Origin: Topomyia yanbarensis
Lineage: Eukaryota > Arthropoda > Insecta > Diptera > Culicidae
DNA length: 64,000 bases
Direction: 5' to 3'
Assembly: GCF_030247195.1 (NCBI RefSeq)
Contig: NC_080672.1
Span: forward strand, 304,327,115 to 304,391,114
The notes below the pieces were generated by a model. That model did not search any database. It had not been told where the DNA came from and worked only from the letters and a program-made list of their open reading frames with translations. Shown one piece after another: positions 23,192-33,173 of this stretch. Numbering within the stretch: the first letter of the stretch is position 1; the number at the start of each line of letters is the position of its first letter. Position numbers and translations under genes: made by a program.

Positions 23192-23905
23192 AGGCTAACG
23201 GTAGTGGAGATAACCTAGATAAATCTAAATCATTGTGACACCGCACAGCAACTGTTGTGGCACTCTACGACAGAAACGATATATGACGTTACTTTGATTG
23301 CAGAGCCGTATCAAGTCCCCCTTAATGACAGTGACTGAACGTCGGAGAGATCTGGAACGGCTGTAATACAAGTTATGGGCCGATTCCCCATTAAAGAAAC
23401 GTTCTAGCTCATACGAAGGGTTTGTGATCGCCAAACTCAACGGCGTCTTCGTATGCAGCTGTTATGCTCCTCCAAAGAGACAGTGGAGGAGTTCAGCCTA
23501 ATGCTAGATCAGCTAACCGAGCACTTGATTAACCGAAATCCGGTAGTCATTGGTGGTGATTTCAACACCGGGGCTGTAGGATAACCAGCACAAGAGGGTA
23601 TATTCTGCAGGAATAGAAAAAGTTTTGACGTACGATTGTGCTATGAAGGCCCCGATAGCCCATTTCGAAGAGACGGGAGGGAGTTTGTTATCGACGTCAC
23701 ATTCTGTAGCCTATCACTGACGGCGAACATGGATTGAAAACTATGCGAGAAGTATGCCCACAGCGATCACCAGGCGATTCGCTACCGCATCGGACAACGG
23801 AAGCCTGTCGAAGCACGGAGAAGGATGACCGACGAAGCAAAAAGGAAAATAAAAGCCTTCATCAAAGACCTTTTCGTTGAGGCATTTCGGTCGAGTCCCT
23901 TGACG
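23192..23905 (+). pseudogene. R1-type LINE endonuclease remnant (ORF2)
   Basis: The interrupted R1-type LINE continues here with an apurinic-like endonuclease read across several frames. Visible landmarks are LLWHSTTETIYDVTLIAEPY (about 23245), CSCYAPPKRQW-like sequence near 23455-23490, VVIGGDFNTGAV (about 23540), a DVTFCS block, and HSDHQAIRYRI (about 23758), carrying the catalytic SDH motif. Stops and frameshifts break it throughout. It ends where an I-clade segment begins near 23906. The normal role is nicking target DNA for reverse transcription. Confidence 0.75.
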
Positions 23906-24633
23906 GATGCTATTACAAAACCAACTTAAGTGCGCTAGTCCTATTATTTTCCTAGGTTTTACACAATGCATTAGCATTATGAAAAACCTTGTAAACTTCC
24001 GACGTAGATCTTCCACAATTTTAACATTATTTGCCAGAGCCGAGAAAACACTATGTAGGAGCGTTTTGGGGATCATAACGTCCTATTATTCTAATCTGAT
24101 TAGCTTTTGCTCGGTACCACATATTGAAGTTGTAACTTGTCAAATCCGAATCAAAGACATAACCTTATTAATATCGTTTATCGCTTTGACTGGCTTGATT
24201 CTCTACACTGTGATCAAAGGTCAGACGAAACGAGTACCTGGCGCGAACAACCGTGGACGGCCTCCCACTCCGTAGTAGGCAGCGAGTGCACAGAATTGTA
24301 CGCGCAAAAGTCCAAAAAAGACTTTCTGAACGTCGGATACCCCGCTTTTTCCGAATATACGCGACATTGGAAACGCAAATGAAAAAATCATGAAGCTGAA
24401 AACGCGGTTTTTGGCACCCATTTCGTCTGGCAGCTAGGGTTTGTACTCGATTCAACCTTTGATCGGAATACCCGGAACCAAGAATCCTTTTCCGCTTTCG
24501 CGATGAAATGTTAATACTGCATTACTATACCCGTAATGATTGTTCTTTAAACAGACAAATTTAACTGACAGCAAAGAGCATTGAAGTGCACAATTACCGT
24601 AGCGTTCATCAGATGATGATAGCTATACATAGC
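23906..24633 (+). pseudogene. Second I-clade LINE remnant, left part
   Basis: The segment 24180-24420 is the ORF2 region between endonuclease and RT, with LTGLILYTVIKGQTKRVPGA and NNRGRPPTP, closely matching 19800-19900 of the first copy but with stops and frameshifts. Upstream, GATGCTATTACAAAACC (about 23908) resembles 63392-63410, near the third I-clade remnant. It is cut at 24633 by the hAT-like composite and resumes on its far side (about 35420). Confidence 0.7.
24626..24633 (+). repeat. Left 8 bp target-site duplication (TACATAGC)
   Basis: Identical to 35120-35127, more than 10 kb away. Confidence 0.8.
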
Positions 24634-24770
24634 CAGTGCCGTCTTTACGCATGGGCACACTCGGCCAGGGCCAGGGGCCCTGGGATTTTGGGGGCTCCGC
24701 ACTTAAGATGAATATAAAATCCTTCTGTAGACTATATTCAAAGAAAAGTCGCACTCAATTGTTCATTATT

Positions 24771-25892
24771 TTTGCCTTTCTCATATAGAAAGGTTATGCA
24801 ATCACTCTGAAAAACGTCAACCTAATCCCGGCCCGGAGGGCCGAGTGTCATATCCCATTCGACTCAGTTCGTCGAGATCGGAAAAAGTCTGTATGTGTGT
24901 GTGTGTGTGTATGTATGTATGTGTGTATGTGTGTGTGTATGTGTGTGTATGTGTGTGTGTGTGTGTATGTATGTGCGTATGTGTCAAATAATGTCACTCA
25001 TTTTTCTCAGAGATGGGTGGACCGATTTGCCCAAACTTAGTCTCAAATGAAAGGTGCAACCTTCCCATCGGCTGCTATTGAATTTTGGATCGATCGGAAT
25101 TCTGGTTCCGGAATTACGGGTTTCAGAGTGCGGCCACACAGAAATTTCTCATATAAACTATAGGAAAAATTAAAAACTGAATTTTTATTTTTGATGCTAA
25201 ATGTGTTCAAGGTGCATGAAACGTCGAGATTTGATGTAAACTCGAAAAAAAAATTTGACTGCGATTCACTTTTTTGGATTTTGGCACATTTTTGCCTTTC
25301 TCATATAGAAAGGTTATGCAATCACTCTGAAAAACGTCAACCTAATCCCTAATTTTTTATTCAACTCGTTTAGGGTTTCTGGATTTTAACAGGGGCGTAG
25401 TTGATGGTTTACGGAGAGGGGTTACACCCCCCCCCCTCTACTGTTCGCGCCCCTCCTTATAAATCTCCTTAAATCACCCCACAGACTACCACCCCATCCA
25501 GCCCTCATACCCCTCCCTTTCAACCCCATCATCTTTAAACCACCACTATATCACAAAGCATACCAATTTAAGCTGGGAAGTCGTTCGTTCATGGGACTTT
25601 CGCCCTCCTCACATACCCACCCCCGCATGACAAAATGAGTTAGCAAGCAGATAACATTGATCTAATGCTGATTAGGCTAATGAAGTATGATATTTTTTTG
25701 TTTCAAGTGTTTCACCGTCGACACGTAGCTCATCAAGTTCGTGGCTGGCATGCCATTGTGTAAAGGTGCAAAGTGTACTAAGAATGTAATGGACATTTCC
25801 ACAATTATGTTGAACATAAAAAGCCTCCGTGCCATAGTTTAGAGAAATGAGAAAGGCACAATTGCACCTCTAGGTGGATTAAAACAGGTTTT
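24771..25892 (+). repeat. Interspersed repeat family A, full copy with microsatellite
   Basis: It runs from TTTGCCTTTCTCATATAGAA to the family end GGTGGATTAAAACAGGTTTT. The order is: box CAACCTAATCCCGGCCCGG, a long GT/GTAT microsatellite (24890-24975), CAGAGATGGGTGGACCGATT, then a second direct copy of the starting box at about 25291-25348, then a variable CCCCTCC-rich middle, then the 3' module with GAGAAAGGCACAATTGCACC. The copy at 39555-40647 matches it closely throughout in inverted orientation. Confidence 0.8.
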
Positions 25893-26043
25893 AATATGTG
25901 GGTAACAATAGATCAGTAGCAACTCGGAATCGCACATTGTACTGTATTCCAGGTGATCAAGATATTTAAAAAACATCAGAGCAGCAGGAAACGATGCACT
26001 GCATGACTTTTGAACCAATTCAAGCGTCAATTCAACATTTCGA

Positions 26044-26322
26044 TTGAAGTTTCAATTTATTTTCAACAACAGCAATGAAACGTTTGGTACACCCCTCTGG
26101 TGGAAGGCACCGGACGTTAGCCAACCAACCAGAAAATCTTGTTTGGCAAGCAATCTGTGGATGTGGCAAAATATTAATTATATTTCTAAGTTACGGACAA
26201 ATCCACATGGAAACGTCCAAAAGAGACTTCTCGAGGTCTTACGAAAAATCAACACTTTTTGGTCTGCCCAATCTGTCATAGACTGGCATAGAACCAATAA
26301 TATTGTTGCTTTTCTCATATAG
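26044..26322 (+). pseudogene. Mariner/Tc1-like transposase fragment
   Basis: Across two frames the sequence reads PENLVWQAICGCGK and then LSYGQIHMETSKRDF, followed by TLFGLPNLS with a stop. The VWQAI.G.GK...G.I..E pattern resembles the catalytic domain of Tc1/mariner transposases just before the second catalytic Asp. It is short, frameshifted and bounded on the right by a family A copy. I am only moderately sure of the family. Confidence 0.45.
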
Positions 26323-27091
26323 AAAGGTTATGCAATCACTCTAAAAATCGTCAACCTAATCCCGGCCCGGAGTTCCGGGAGTCATATACCATTCGACTCA
26401 GCTCGTCGAGATCGGAAAATATCTGTGTGTGTATGTATGTGTGTATGTGGAAAAAAATGTCACCTCTGTTTCTCAGAGATGGCTAGACCGATTTGCACAA
26501 ACCTGGTCTCAAATGAAGACCTTTCCATCGGTTGCTATTGAATTTTTTGTTAATTGGACTTCTGGTTCTGGAATTACGGGTGGAAGAGTGCGACCACACA
26601 GCAAATTCCCATATAAACTAAAATGAAAAATTCTCAAAGGGGGCAGTAGGGGAAAATTTCCAAATCGAATTTGTATTTTTGATGCCAAATGTCTTTGAAA
26701 TGCATAAAACGTTGAGATTTGATGTAAGCTCGAAAAAAAAATTTGGCGGAAATTGACTTTTTTTGGACTTTGGCACCTTTTTACCTTTCTCATATAGAAA
26801 GGTTATGCAATCACTTTAAAATCGTCAACCTAATCCCGGCCGCGATTTTTTTTGACTTTTTAAGCGTAGGTAGGAGTATCCAGTGAGGGGTTGCTACTTT
26901 AAAATTGAAACTAGTTTAAAATTTCTTAACAAGTTGAAAATTTTAGGCAGGGTCCGGACCCCCCGGATCCTCTTTCTTGATCCGCCGCTGGTTTTAAGCG
27001 ATGTTTCAGTGTCGACACATAGCATCTCAAGATCGTGGCTGTCGGTCCATTGTATGTATGTGCAAATCGTACTGAATATGTAATATACATT
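26308..27091 (+). repeat. Interspersed repeat family A, left part of a copy split by the gypsy element
   Basis: The 5' module has CCCGGCCCGGAGTTCCGGG, a short GT tract and CAGAGATGGCTAGACCG. The internal box recurs at about 26787. The 3' module starts at about 26883 (GTGAGGGGTTGCTACTTTA) and breaks off after GTAATATACATT at 27091. The missing 3' end resumes at 32371 beyond the gypsy element. Confidence 0.75.
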
Positions 27092-28500
27092 TGATAGTTA
27101 TTGATATTTAATATATTTTTAGATTTCACTATAACTTATCTTCTCAGGGAAAATATTGAATATTGAGAGAAATAATAACAAAATTGAATGCGAGTAACCT
27201 ACTATTGTTATATTCATTGATTGAACCTATTCTAAATCCCTAATCTAAGTTCTCTAGTTCTAAATCCTTATCCTAAGTTTTATGGTTAGTATGTACACAC
27301 TTACTCACGTTGACCCTATCGTGTAGTGTGTGTTACGTGTGTGGGCCCGTAAAGATGACACGATCCTCTATCGCGGGTTCTCCGTGTTGTCTCGTTGCTG
27401 TTCCGCGTTATGAAGGCGGTCGGTGTTAGTCGCAGGTCTCCGGGACTCCTCAGGTGATCTTCACCACCATGTGCCAATGCGGCGGTCTGAATATATGACC
27501 TTTTTAGACGGTTCGATAGCTTCCGCAGCCTCGATATGGGTTACGAATCGGAATGTGCGCGGTATGGAGAATATATTTAATCCGTAATTAATCCGCAGTG
27601 ACGCCGTCTGGATACTGACTATGGGACAGCGTGGCTGGGTGCTGTTCCGTCTGTCTAGGCCAACGCTCCGAGGCACTGCGGATCTTGGATCTGATGCGGC
27701 CAATATAAAGTTTAGTGCTCAGAACTAGCGGCACTTTTGAAGGATGGACTCGTAGAATTGACGTGGTAAACTTTCTGAACTGTACTCTACGGTGTTCTTA
27801 GTCCAAGTGACCGCACTTTGCAATTAGCTTTTTAGCCAGGCAACACCTCCAGTCAGTTCCGATTGACTCGTACGTGTTGGTAGCAACCAGTATAAATATT
27901 TGGGGATTTGTGAAGTGTGTGGAATATTGTGTTGGCTCCTGTGGTACAATACCTGCTTACATCTCTAATTTGCAATTTAAATTTTGAATCAGACGTTTGA
28001 TGGTTAGTTTTTTTATCAGTAATTTTTTTAACAAACAAATGCATATTTACGGAGAATATAGCTATAGTGATATTGGCGCTTTTGGTTAGTTGTTGTTTTA
28101 AGGTAAATACGACGCATTTGACTCAGGTTAATCAGTCAATGTAGCCATTTGAATGGTTACAATCTTCCCGGAGTCGGTAGAGAAAAAACCAAAGACCTCT
28201 CAATTTAAATACTTCTTTTTTTCTTACTTGCGGAAATACACCACTATGCAGAGATTTCGTCAGAAGTCGTCAGATAGGAGCCATTTAATTAGTATAAACC
28301 CATCGGAAAGACAAGAACGTGTGTGTGACTTAAATACAGGAACTCAGAAGTCATCGAAACTAGTTCCATTATCGTTTATCTCTTCCGTCTCTAGCTTTTT
28401 CTAGGACTATACATTTGAGAAAATTATCTAGTAACCCATTCATTGCATCACTCATTCACTATTCATCATACCATTCATTCAAACACTTCATACAAATTTA
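27092..28500 (-). other. Probable 3' LTR (and 3' UTR) of the gypsy element
   Basis: The region between the family A junction and the polypurine tract is GC-richer around 27340-27700 and contains no convincing gene. It begins TGATAGTTATTG on the plus strand. Without a second LTR to align, the inner boundary near 28500 is only an estimate. Confidence 0.5.
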
Positions 28501-28509
28501 TCCTAATTT

Positions 28510-28545
28510 CTTTTTTTTCTTTTTCCCTTTTTTTTTTTGGGTACC
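28510..28545 (-). other. Polypurine tract of the gypsy element
   Basis: On the minus strand this is a long A/G run (complement of TTTCTTTTTTTTC, TTTTTCCC and a T-run). It lies downstream of pol, where plus-strand DNA priming takes place in LTR elements. Confidence 0.55.
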
Positions 28546-28823
28546 CTTTTTAAAATAGCAATCCGCTACCCACTTTACCAGTTCCCGTGGGGAAGATGGG
28601 GTGGCTTACGCGTGATCAAATTTTCATCTCATTTGCTTATTCGGCACTCTCTTAACGAGAGTGGGAATAGAATTTTGAGAAACAAAATTAAATTAAGTTG
28701 CGTCTTCAAACCGAATGAATAATCTACACATTCAAAACAAAAATTTCAGTCCAGAAAATCCGCTGTCCTTATTTGTGCTATACTGATAACGGCTAACTAA
28801 TCTGACGAATCTGTTATTAGGTT

Positions 28824-31800
28824 TCATCCAGGTTTTAGATGAGTGGCTGGCCATACCCCAAGTTGTTTTCCCGTTAAATCCTCCAACTGATACGATGAAG
28901 TTCCGATCTTGGCTTTAACTCTGCAGGGCAAGTACTGACGACCATACTTTGAATTGTAGTGTTCAGAAGCATTCGAAAGTTTCATATTCCTACGATAAAC
29001 AAGCTGTCCTGCCTGAAAGGGTTTGGCGAATTTGTGATGACGAAGATTAAATTTTGAACGGGATGATTCGTGTGCCTTCACGAGGTTTCTAGTGACAAGA
29101 TCGTATGTACTGGAAAACAACTGCTTACGCCTTTCATCCAGTTCATGATCTGTAAGTGATTCCCCATGACGGGCGCGACGGTGATCGGTGCCAACCTCTG
29201 CTAATTCATGCCCATGTGTAATAAAAAATGGGGTGAGCCCTGTAGATGTATGTGTAGTTGTATTGATCATAAGTTCAATTTCCGAAAGACGGGTATCCCA
29301 CGCTCGTTGATCTTCCTGCACGTAAGTTCGGATTGCAGTGTTTATGGTACGATTCACTCTCTCGACCGGATTGGCTTGAGAGTGATATCGGGAATTTAAC
29401 CAGTGGGTTATGTTGAAGTGATTGAGAAGTTCCTTAAATTGTTTGGAGAGAAAGCAGCTTCCATTGTCGGTGATAACAATTTCAGGCACCGAGTTTCTGA
29501 AAAACCAGTATTCCTTGAGAATCGAACACATGGAAGAACTATCAATTTTTCTGACTGCTTGAATCATAGTCCATTTTGAAAAGTAATCAGTGACAACAAA
29601 TATATATTGATTCCCCTTTCGACTCCGCGGAAGTGGTCCAATAAAATCTAATGAGATTATTTGAAATGGACGAGAAGCCAAACGCATGTTTCCCATTTCG
29701 GGGCGGACAGGAATGGAAGCGGCTTTAACCTCCTTGCATGTTTGACACCGCTGCACGTACCTTCGAATTTCCGATGCCATCTTGGGCCAGTAATAACGGC
29801 GACGAATTCTCGCCAATGTTTTCTCGTAACCTGGGTGCATGATTTTGTCATGACATTCCTGCAATATATTCGAGATACACTGAGATGATGGAATGAGTTT
29901 CCATTCGAATCTAGAATCAGCGGGTTCGTCAGGAACAGATATAAATTTGTAAAGCTGACCGTTTTCTACTCTAAAGTCAACAAACTTATCTGGGTCTTCT
30001 GTAACCTTCGCTTTCATAGACGTGTACCAAATGTCCGTAGACGAAGCAGCCACTGCCGCGATACTTCGGGAGAGGGCATCCGGGACTACATTATCCTTGC
30101 CCCTCCTGTGTATCACAGTCATGCTGTACTGTTGAAAGTCCAGACTCCATCTACTGCATCTTGAGCCCACCTTCCACTTGGAGTGCATAATGTGGGTTAG
30201 AGCTGATGAGTCTGTTATCAGCGTAAAATGATATCCTTCGATATATCCTCGAAAGGCATCTATTGAGAGCAACGCGGCGAGGGCCTCCTTCTCAGCAGCA
30301 TGGTAATTGCGTTGGGGAGAAGTGAGTTTGTGAGAATAATATGCAATAACTTTCTCTCCGTCATCATGCTGCTGAGTGAGCACCCCTGCAATGGCTACGT
30401 CACTCGCGTCGGTCTGAATCACAAATTCTCTCCCAAAATCTGGGCTAGCCAGTATGGGTGCCGTTATCAAGCATTCCTTGATGAGGCAAAAGGATTGCTC
30501 CGCTTCACCATTCCATTTAATCACTTTGGAGGTTGACTGGAGTAGATCTGATAAAGGAGCGGTCACACCGCTAAAATTAGCAATGAACCGACGATAATAG
30601 TTGGTCATCCCAAGGAACCTTCTGAGCTTCGTGATTGTCGTGGGACGCTCGTATTCCACAATAGGACGAACCTTATCTGGGTTCGCTCTCAACCCACTGG
30701 TGCTCAAAAGAAATCCTAGAAAGGGGATCTCCGAAACGCCGAACTTAGATTTTGATATATTGATGCTGAGGTTAGCTAGTCTCAGACGACGCGCAATTTC
30801 TCTAAGTAACTGAACGTGATGCGCAAATGTCTCCGTCACCACGACAATGTCGTCGAGGTAGACGAAGACATTTGGTTCCAGTTCACCATGGCCTAACACC
30901 TTGTCCATGAGCCTTGCCAAAGTGGCGGGACTGTTAATTAGACCAAAAGGCATTCTGGTGTACTGGAACAATCCCTTGCCCTGTACGCTGAAAGCGGTAT
31001 ATTTCCTAGATGATGGATGCAATGGGACCTGTAGGAAGGCTTCCGACAAGTCGATGGTGGACAAATATCGAGCCTTCGGAAGTTGTCCTAAAATTCTTCC
31101 TGGATGGGGCAAAGGATACGCATCACGAACCGTACGTTCGTTTACTTTACGCGCATCCAGACAGAGTCTAGTCTTATTAGGTTTTATTATCGGTACACAA
31201 TTGAGTGACCAGTCCGAATTACTAGGCTCTATAATCCCCGTGTCTAATAATCTTTCCAACTCTTTTGATACTAATTGCTGAGTCTTTGGCGACATAACAT
31301 AGGGGAATTGTCGTACAGGGGGACGGTTGTTACTTTCCTCTTGTAACTCAATTTTATGGCAGGCGAAAGAGGTGAGAGTTAACTCACCCTCTTTGGCACT
31401 TAAAAATAGTGCTTTAATTTGTTCAATCGTTTGAACTTCCTGTTCGTTAAGGCAGTCCGTCGTGTCGACCGCATAACATTCAGCTTGTGTCATTCCGTTG
31501 AACTTGTTGATAGAGGGACGGATTTGGAATTTCTTCCAGAAATCCATACCACAAATACACTTTACTGAAAGCTTGGGCACTACCAAGGTCGGAACGACTT
31601 TAACCTTCCCGTTAAAAAAATACGGTAGATACAACTGTCCCGCCACTTCAAGCTTTTCACCGTTTGCCGTACGCAAAATCATTGGTTGAGTGAGTGTGGA
31701 TAATTTCTTCACTTTAAGAAGGGAATATATTTCATCATTAATGAGTGTAACATTGCTACCACTATCTAACAGTGCGTGAACTTTAATGCCATACACCTCT

Positions 31801-32000
31801 ACTGTCGCGTATGGTCTGTTATCATTTACATGTGGGTAAGAAATTTTAAATATACAAGGATTATCATTGTATGCATTTTCTAACACAGGTTCCCAAAATT
31901 TGGGTGGTGTGCGAGAAGATGAGGTTAAATTCACGCTTCGAACTAGAGCGGACGGCGGTTTTGGCCCACTGCCAGCTCGTTTTTTATACAGAAGGGGCAA
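28824..32000 (-). CDS. pol: Gypsy-type Pol polyprotein (protease-RT-RNase H-integrase), intact frame
   Basis: 1058 codons without a stop. Domain order is typical of Ty3/gypsy: aspartic protease with LLDSGSNVTL (Asp79), reverse transcriptase with STIDLSEAF (Asp317) and VYLDDIVV (381-384), RNase H with QTDAS (Asp531), AAEKEA (Glu570) and ITDSS (Asp597), then integrase. Integrase has an HHCC finger (His717, His722, Cys752, Cys755) and catalytic Asp785, Asp845 and Glu880; the last two are 35 apart as in DD35E integrases. The first Met (32000) overlaps the gag end by 58 bases in the -1 frame relative to gag, so expression probably uses a -1 frameshift and the Met need not be a true start. It produces element cDNA and inserts it. 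All catalytic residues look present. Confidence 0.9.
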   Translation of the reverse strand: MPLLYKKRAGSGPKPPSALVRSVNLTSSSRTPPKFWEPVLENAYNDNPCIFKISYPHVNDNRPYATVEVYGIKVHALLDSGSNVTLINDEIYSLLKVKKLSTLTQPMILRTANGEKLEVAGQLYLPYFFNGKVKVVPTLVVPKLSVKCICGMDFWKKFQIRPSINKFNGMTQAECYAVDTTDCLNEQEVQTIEQIKALFLSAKEGELTLTSFACHKIELQEESNNRPPVRQFPYVMSPKTQQLVSKELERLLDTGIIEPSNSDWSLNCVPIIKPNKTRLCLDARKVNERTVRDAYPLPHPGRILGQLPKARYLSTIDLSEAFLQVPLHPSSRKYTAFSVQGKGLFQYTRMPFGLINSPATLARLMDKVLGHGELEPNVFVYLDDIVVVTETFAHHVQLLREIARRLRLANLSINISKSKFGVSEIPFLGFLLSTSGLRANPDKVRPIVEYERPTTITKLRRFLGMTNYYRRFIANFSGVTAPLSDLLQSTSKVIKWNGEAEQSFCLIKECLITAPILASPDFGREFVIQTDASDVAIAGVLTQQHDDGEKVIAYYSHKLTSPQRNYHAAEKEALAALLSIDAFRGYIEGYHFTLITDSSALTHIMHSKWKVGSRCSRWSLDFQQYSMTVIHRRGKDNVVPDALSRSIAAVAASSTDIWYTSMKAKVTEDPDKFVDFRVENGQLYKFISVPDEPADSRFEWKLIPSSQCISNILQECHDKIMHPGYEKTLARIRRRYYWPKMASEIRRYVQRCQTCKEVKAASIPVRPEMGNMRLASRPFQIISLDFIGPLPRSRKGNQYIFVVTDYFSKWTMIQAVRKIDSSSMCSILKEYWFFRNSVPEIVITDNGSCFLSKQFKELLNHFNITHWLNSRYHSQANPVERVNRTINTAIRTYVQEDQRAWDTRLSEIELMINTTTHTSTGLTPFFITHGHELAEVGTDHRRARHGESLTDHELDERRKQLFSSTYDLVTRNLVKAHESSRSKFNLRHHKFAKPFQAGQLVYRRNMKLSNASEHYNSKYGRQYLPCRVKAKIGTSSYQLEDLTGKQLGVWPATHLKPG

Positions 32001-32527
32001 TTATTCGTTGGGTACCCACGGAACCCACAGTTTACACAAAGCACACCTTTTGGCAAAGAACATTTGACCATTTTATGCCCAAATTTCCCGCAGTTAAAAC
32101 AGCAATTACTCGGAGGAGGGCAGTGTGATGCGATCATACTTTCTAAAGTAATTACCGGACGTAACTGGGTACCACATCCTAAGGCAGCAGACGTCGAGGG
32201 CAAATTATATCCAGATGTTATTGGAAGCGATTGCTTGGGATGATTGATAATCGAACCCAGCGCAGATTGTTGTACGTCATCGACCGGAGTTTTATTCTTT
32301 TGTTTATCCCTTTTCTGATTAGGCTTTTCTCCGAACTGATCTTCGATCAAAGCGTGAACCGTTGAACGCGTTGTATTGAACATAACCAGCCATGGAATCG
32401 TAGTTTGGATAAATGAGAAAGGCACAATTGCACCACTAGGTGGATTAAAACAGGTTTTTTGCACTATACTCCGCCCTATCACAACCATTTTAATCCATTT
32501 TGAAGACAAACGTTCATGAAATCCCAA
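31943..32527 (-). pseudogene. gag: Truncated Gag with nucleocapsid zinc knuckles, chimeric start
   Basis: The frame ends 58 bases inside the start of pol. Its C-terminal part has a good CCHC knuckle, CFNCGKFGHKMVKC (Cys143, Cys146, His151, Cys156), and a second one, CVNCGFRGYPTNNC, in which Tyr replaces the usual His. Only residues from about 53 onward come from the element. Roughly the first 52 codons are read from the flanking family A repeat (32371-32527), so the open frame is longer than the genuine gag remnant. The matrix and capsid regions are missing. Gag normally packages element RNA; this remnant could at most bind nucleic acid. Confidence 0.8.
32371..32462 (+). repeat. Family A 3' end, right part of the split copy
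   Basis: TTGAACATAACCAGCCATGG, GAGAAAGGCACAATTGCACC and the end GGTGGATTAAAACAGG continue the copy broken at 27091. Compared with the uninterrupted copy at 3940-4620, about six bases are missing at the junction. Confidence 0.75.
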
Positions 32528-32992
32528 AAAAGAAGTTTAAAATGCCCTTGAGAAATTATCTACATGTATCAAACCTAGGTTTATCCTAGATTTGATTAAA
32601 TGTACCACTGTAAATGTGCGTGCATTTGAGGATATTTGTAGAATCTTGTACATAGCGTCAATATTTTTAAAAATATTCTAGTATTGTGGTGTGTCCTCAA
32701 AGTATGTTTCACACAAGTAGAACATTCAATTTTAATTTTTAAAATTCAGTTTTTCCTTGCTAAATTCAAAGCCTCAGTTTATGGACAAATGACGAAAGCA
32801 TTGAAACGAATTATGCATATGATATTGATAGATTCGAGTATTTTTATGTTTTGTTTTGAAAGCAATTTTAGGCGAGCGAAATTAAAGTATTGAACACTTC
32901 TAACACTGAATAGTGAATAGTAAAAACGCAGAAAAAAGTTTTTTTTGTAGATCCGAATTGTTTTGTACGAACGGAACCATACCTAATTTAAA
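32463..32992. other. AT-rich filler of the hAT-like composite, nothing recognised
   Basis: No transposase motif or known repeat was recognised. It could be original hAT-like interior. Confidence 0.35.
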
Positions 32993-33173
32993 GTTAGTTT
33001 TTAACATTTGGGATTCTCCTCATCAGTAACTAGCATAATGTTGGTGCCAGTAAGATGGTTTTAGCATCTAACCAGTGCCAATTTTGGTGCTAGTCGAGAT
33101 TAATCATCTAACTGGCATCAAGATGGTGTTAGTTACTAACAAGGAGAATCCAAAACGCTAAAAAAAAACTAAC
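32993..33173. mobile_element. Small hairpin MITE (~180 bp)
   Basis: The left arm GTTAGTTTTTAACATTTGGG, ATTCTCCTCATCAGTAACTA is answered by a right arm whose complement is GTTAGTTTTTTTTTAGCG, TTTTGGATTCTCC and AGTAACTAACACC. Most of the element pairs with itself. Internally GGTGCCAGTAAGATGG and CATCAAGATGGTG also pair. Target duplication is not clear. Confidence 0.65.

Larger units (their letters stand above)
27092..32370 (-). mobile_element. Ty3/gypsy-type LTR retrotransposon, 5' end missing
   Basis: The element lies on the minus strand inside a family A copy. Its downstream end begins with TG (27092), as expected for an LTR boundary. A polypurine tract (pyrimidine on the plus strand) lies at 28510-28540, so the 3' LTR is probably about 27092-28500. 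pol (28824-32000) is open throughout and gag is truncated at 32370, where family A sequence resumes. There is no upstream LTR or primer-binding site, and no env frame between pol and the polypurine tract. Loss of the 5' LTR and gag start, by deletion or unequal recombination, makes the copy immobile despite intact pol. Confidence 0.8.

Noticed and set aside
29208..31281. Plus-strand frames across the gypsy pol
   Set aside because: Antisense shadows of the intact minus-strand pol.
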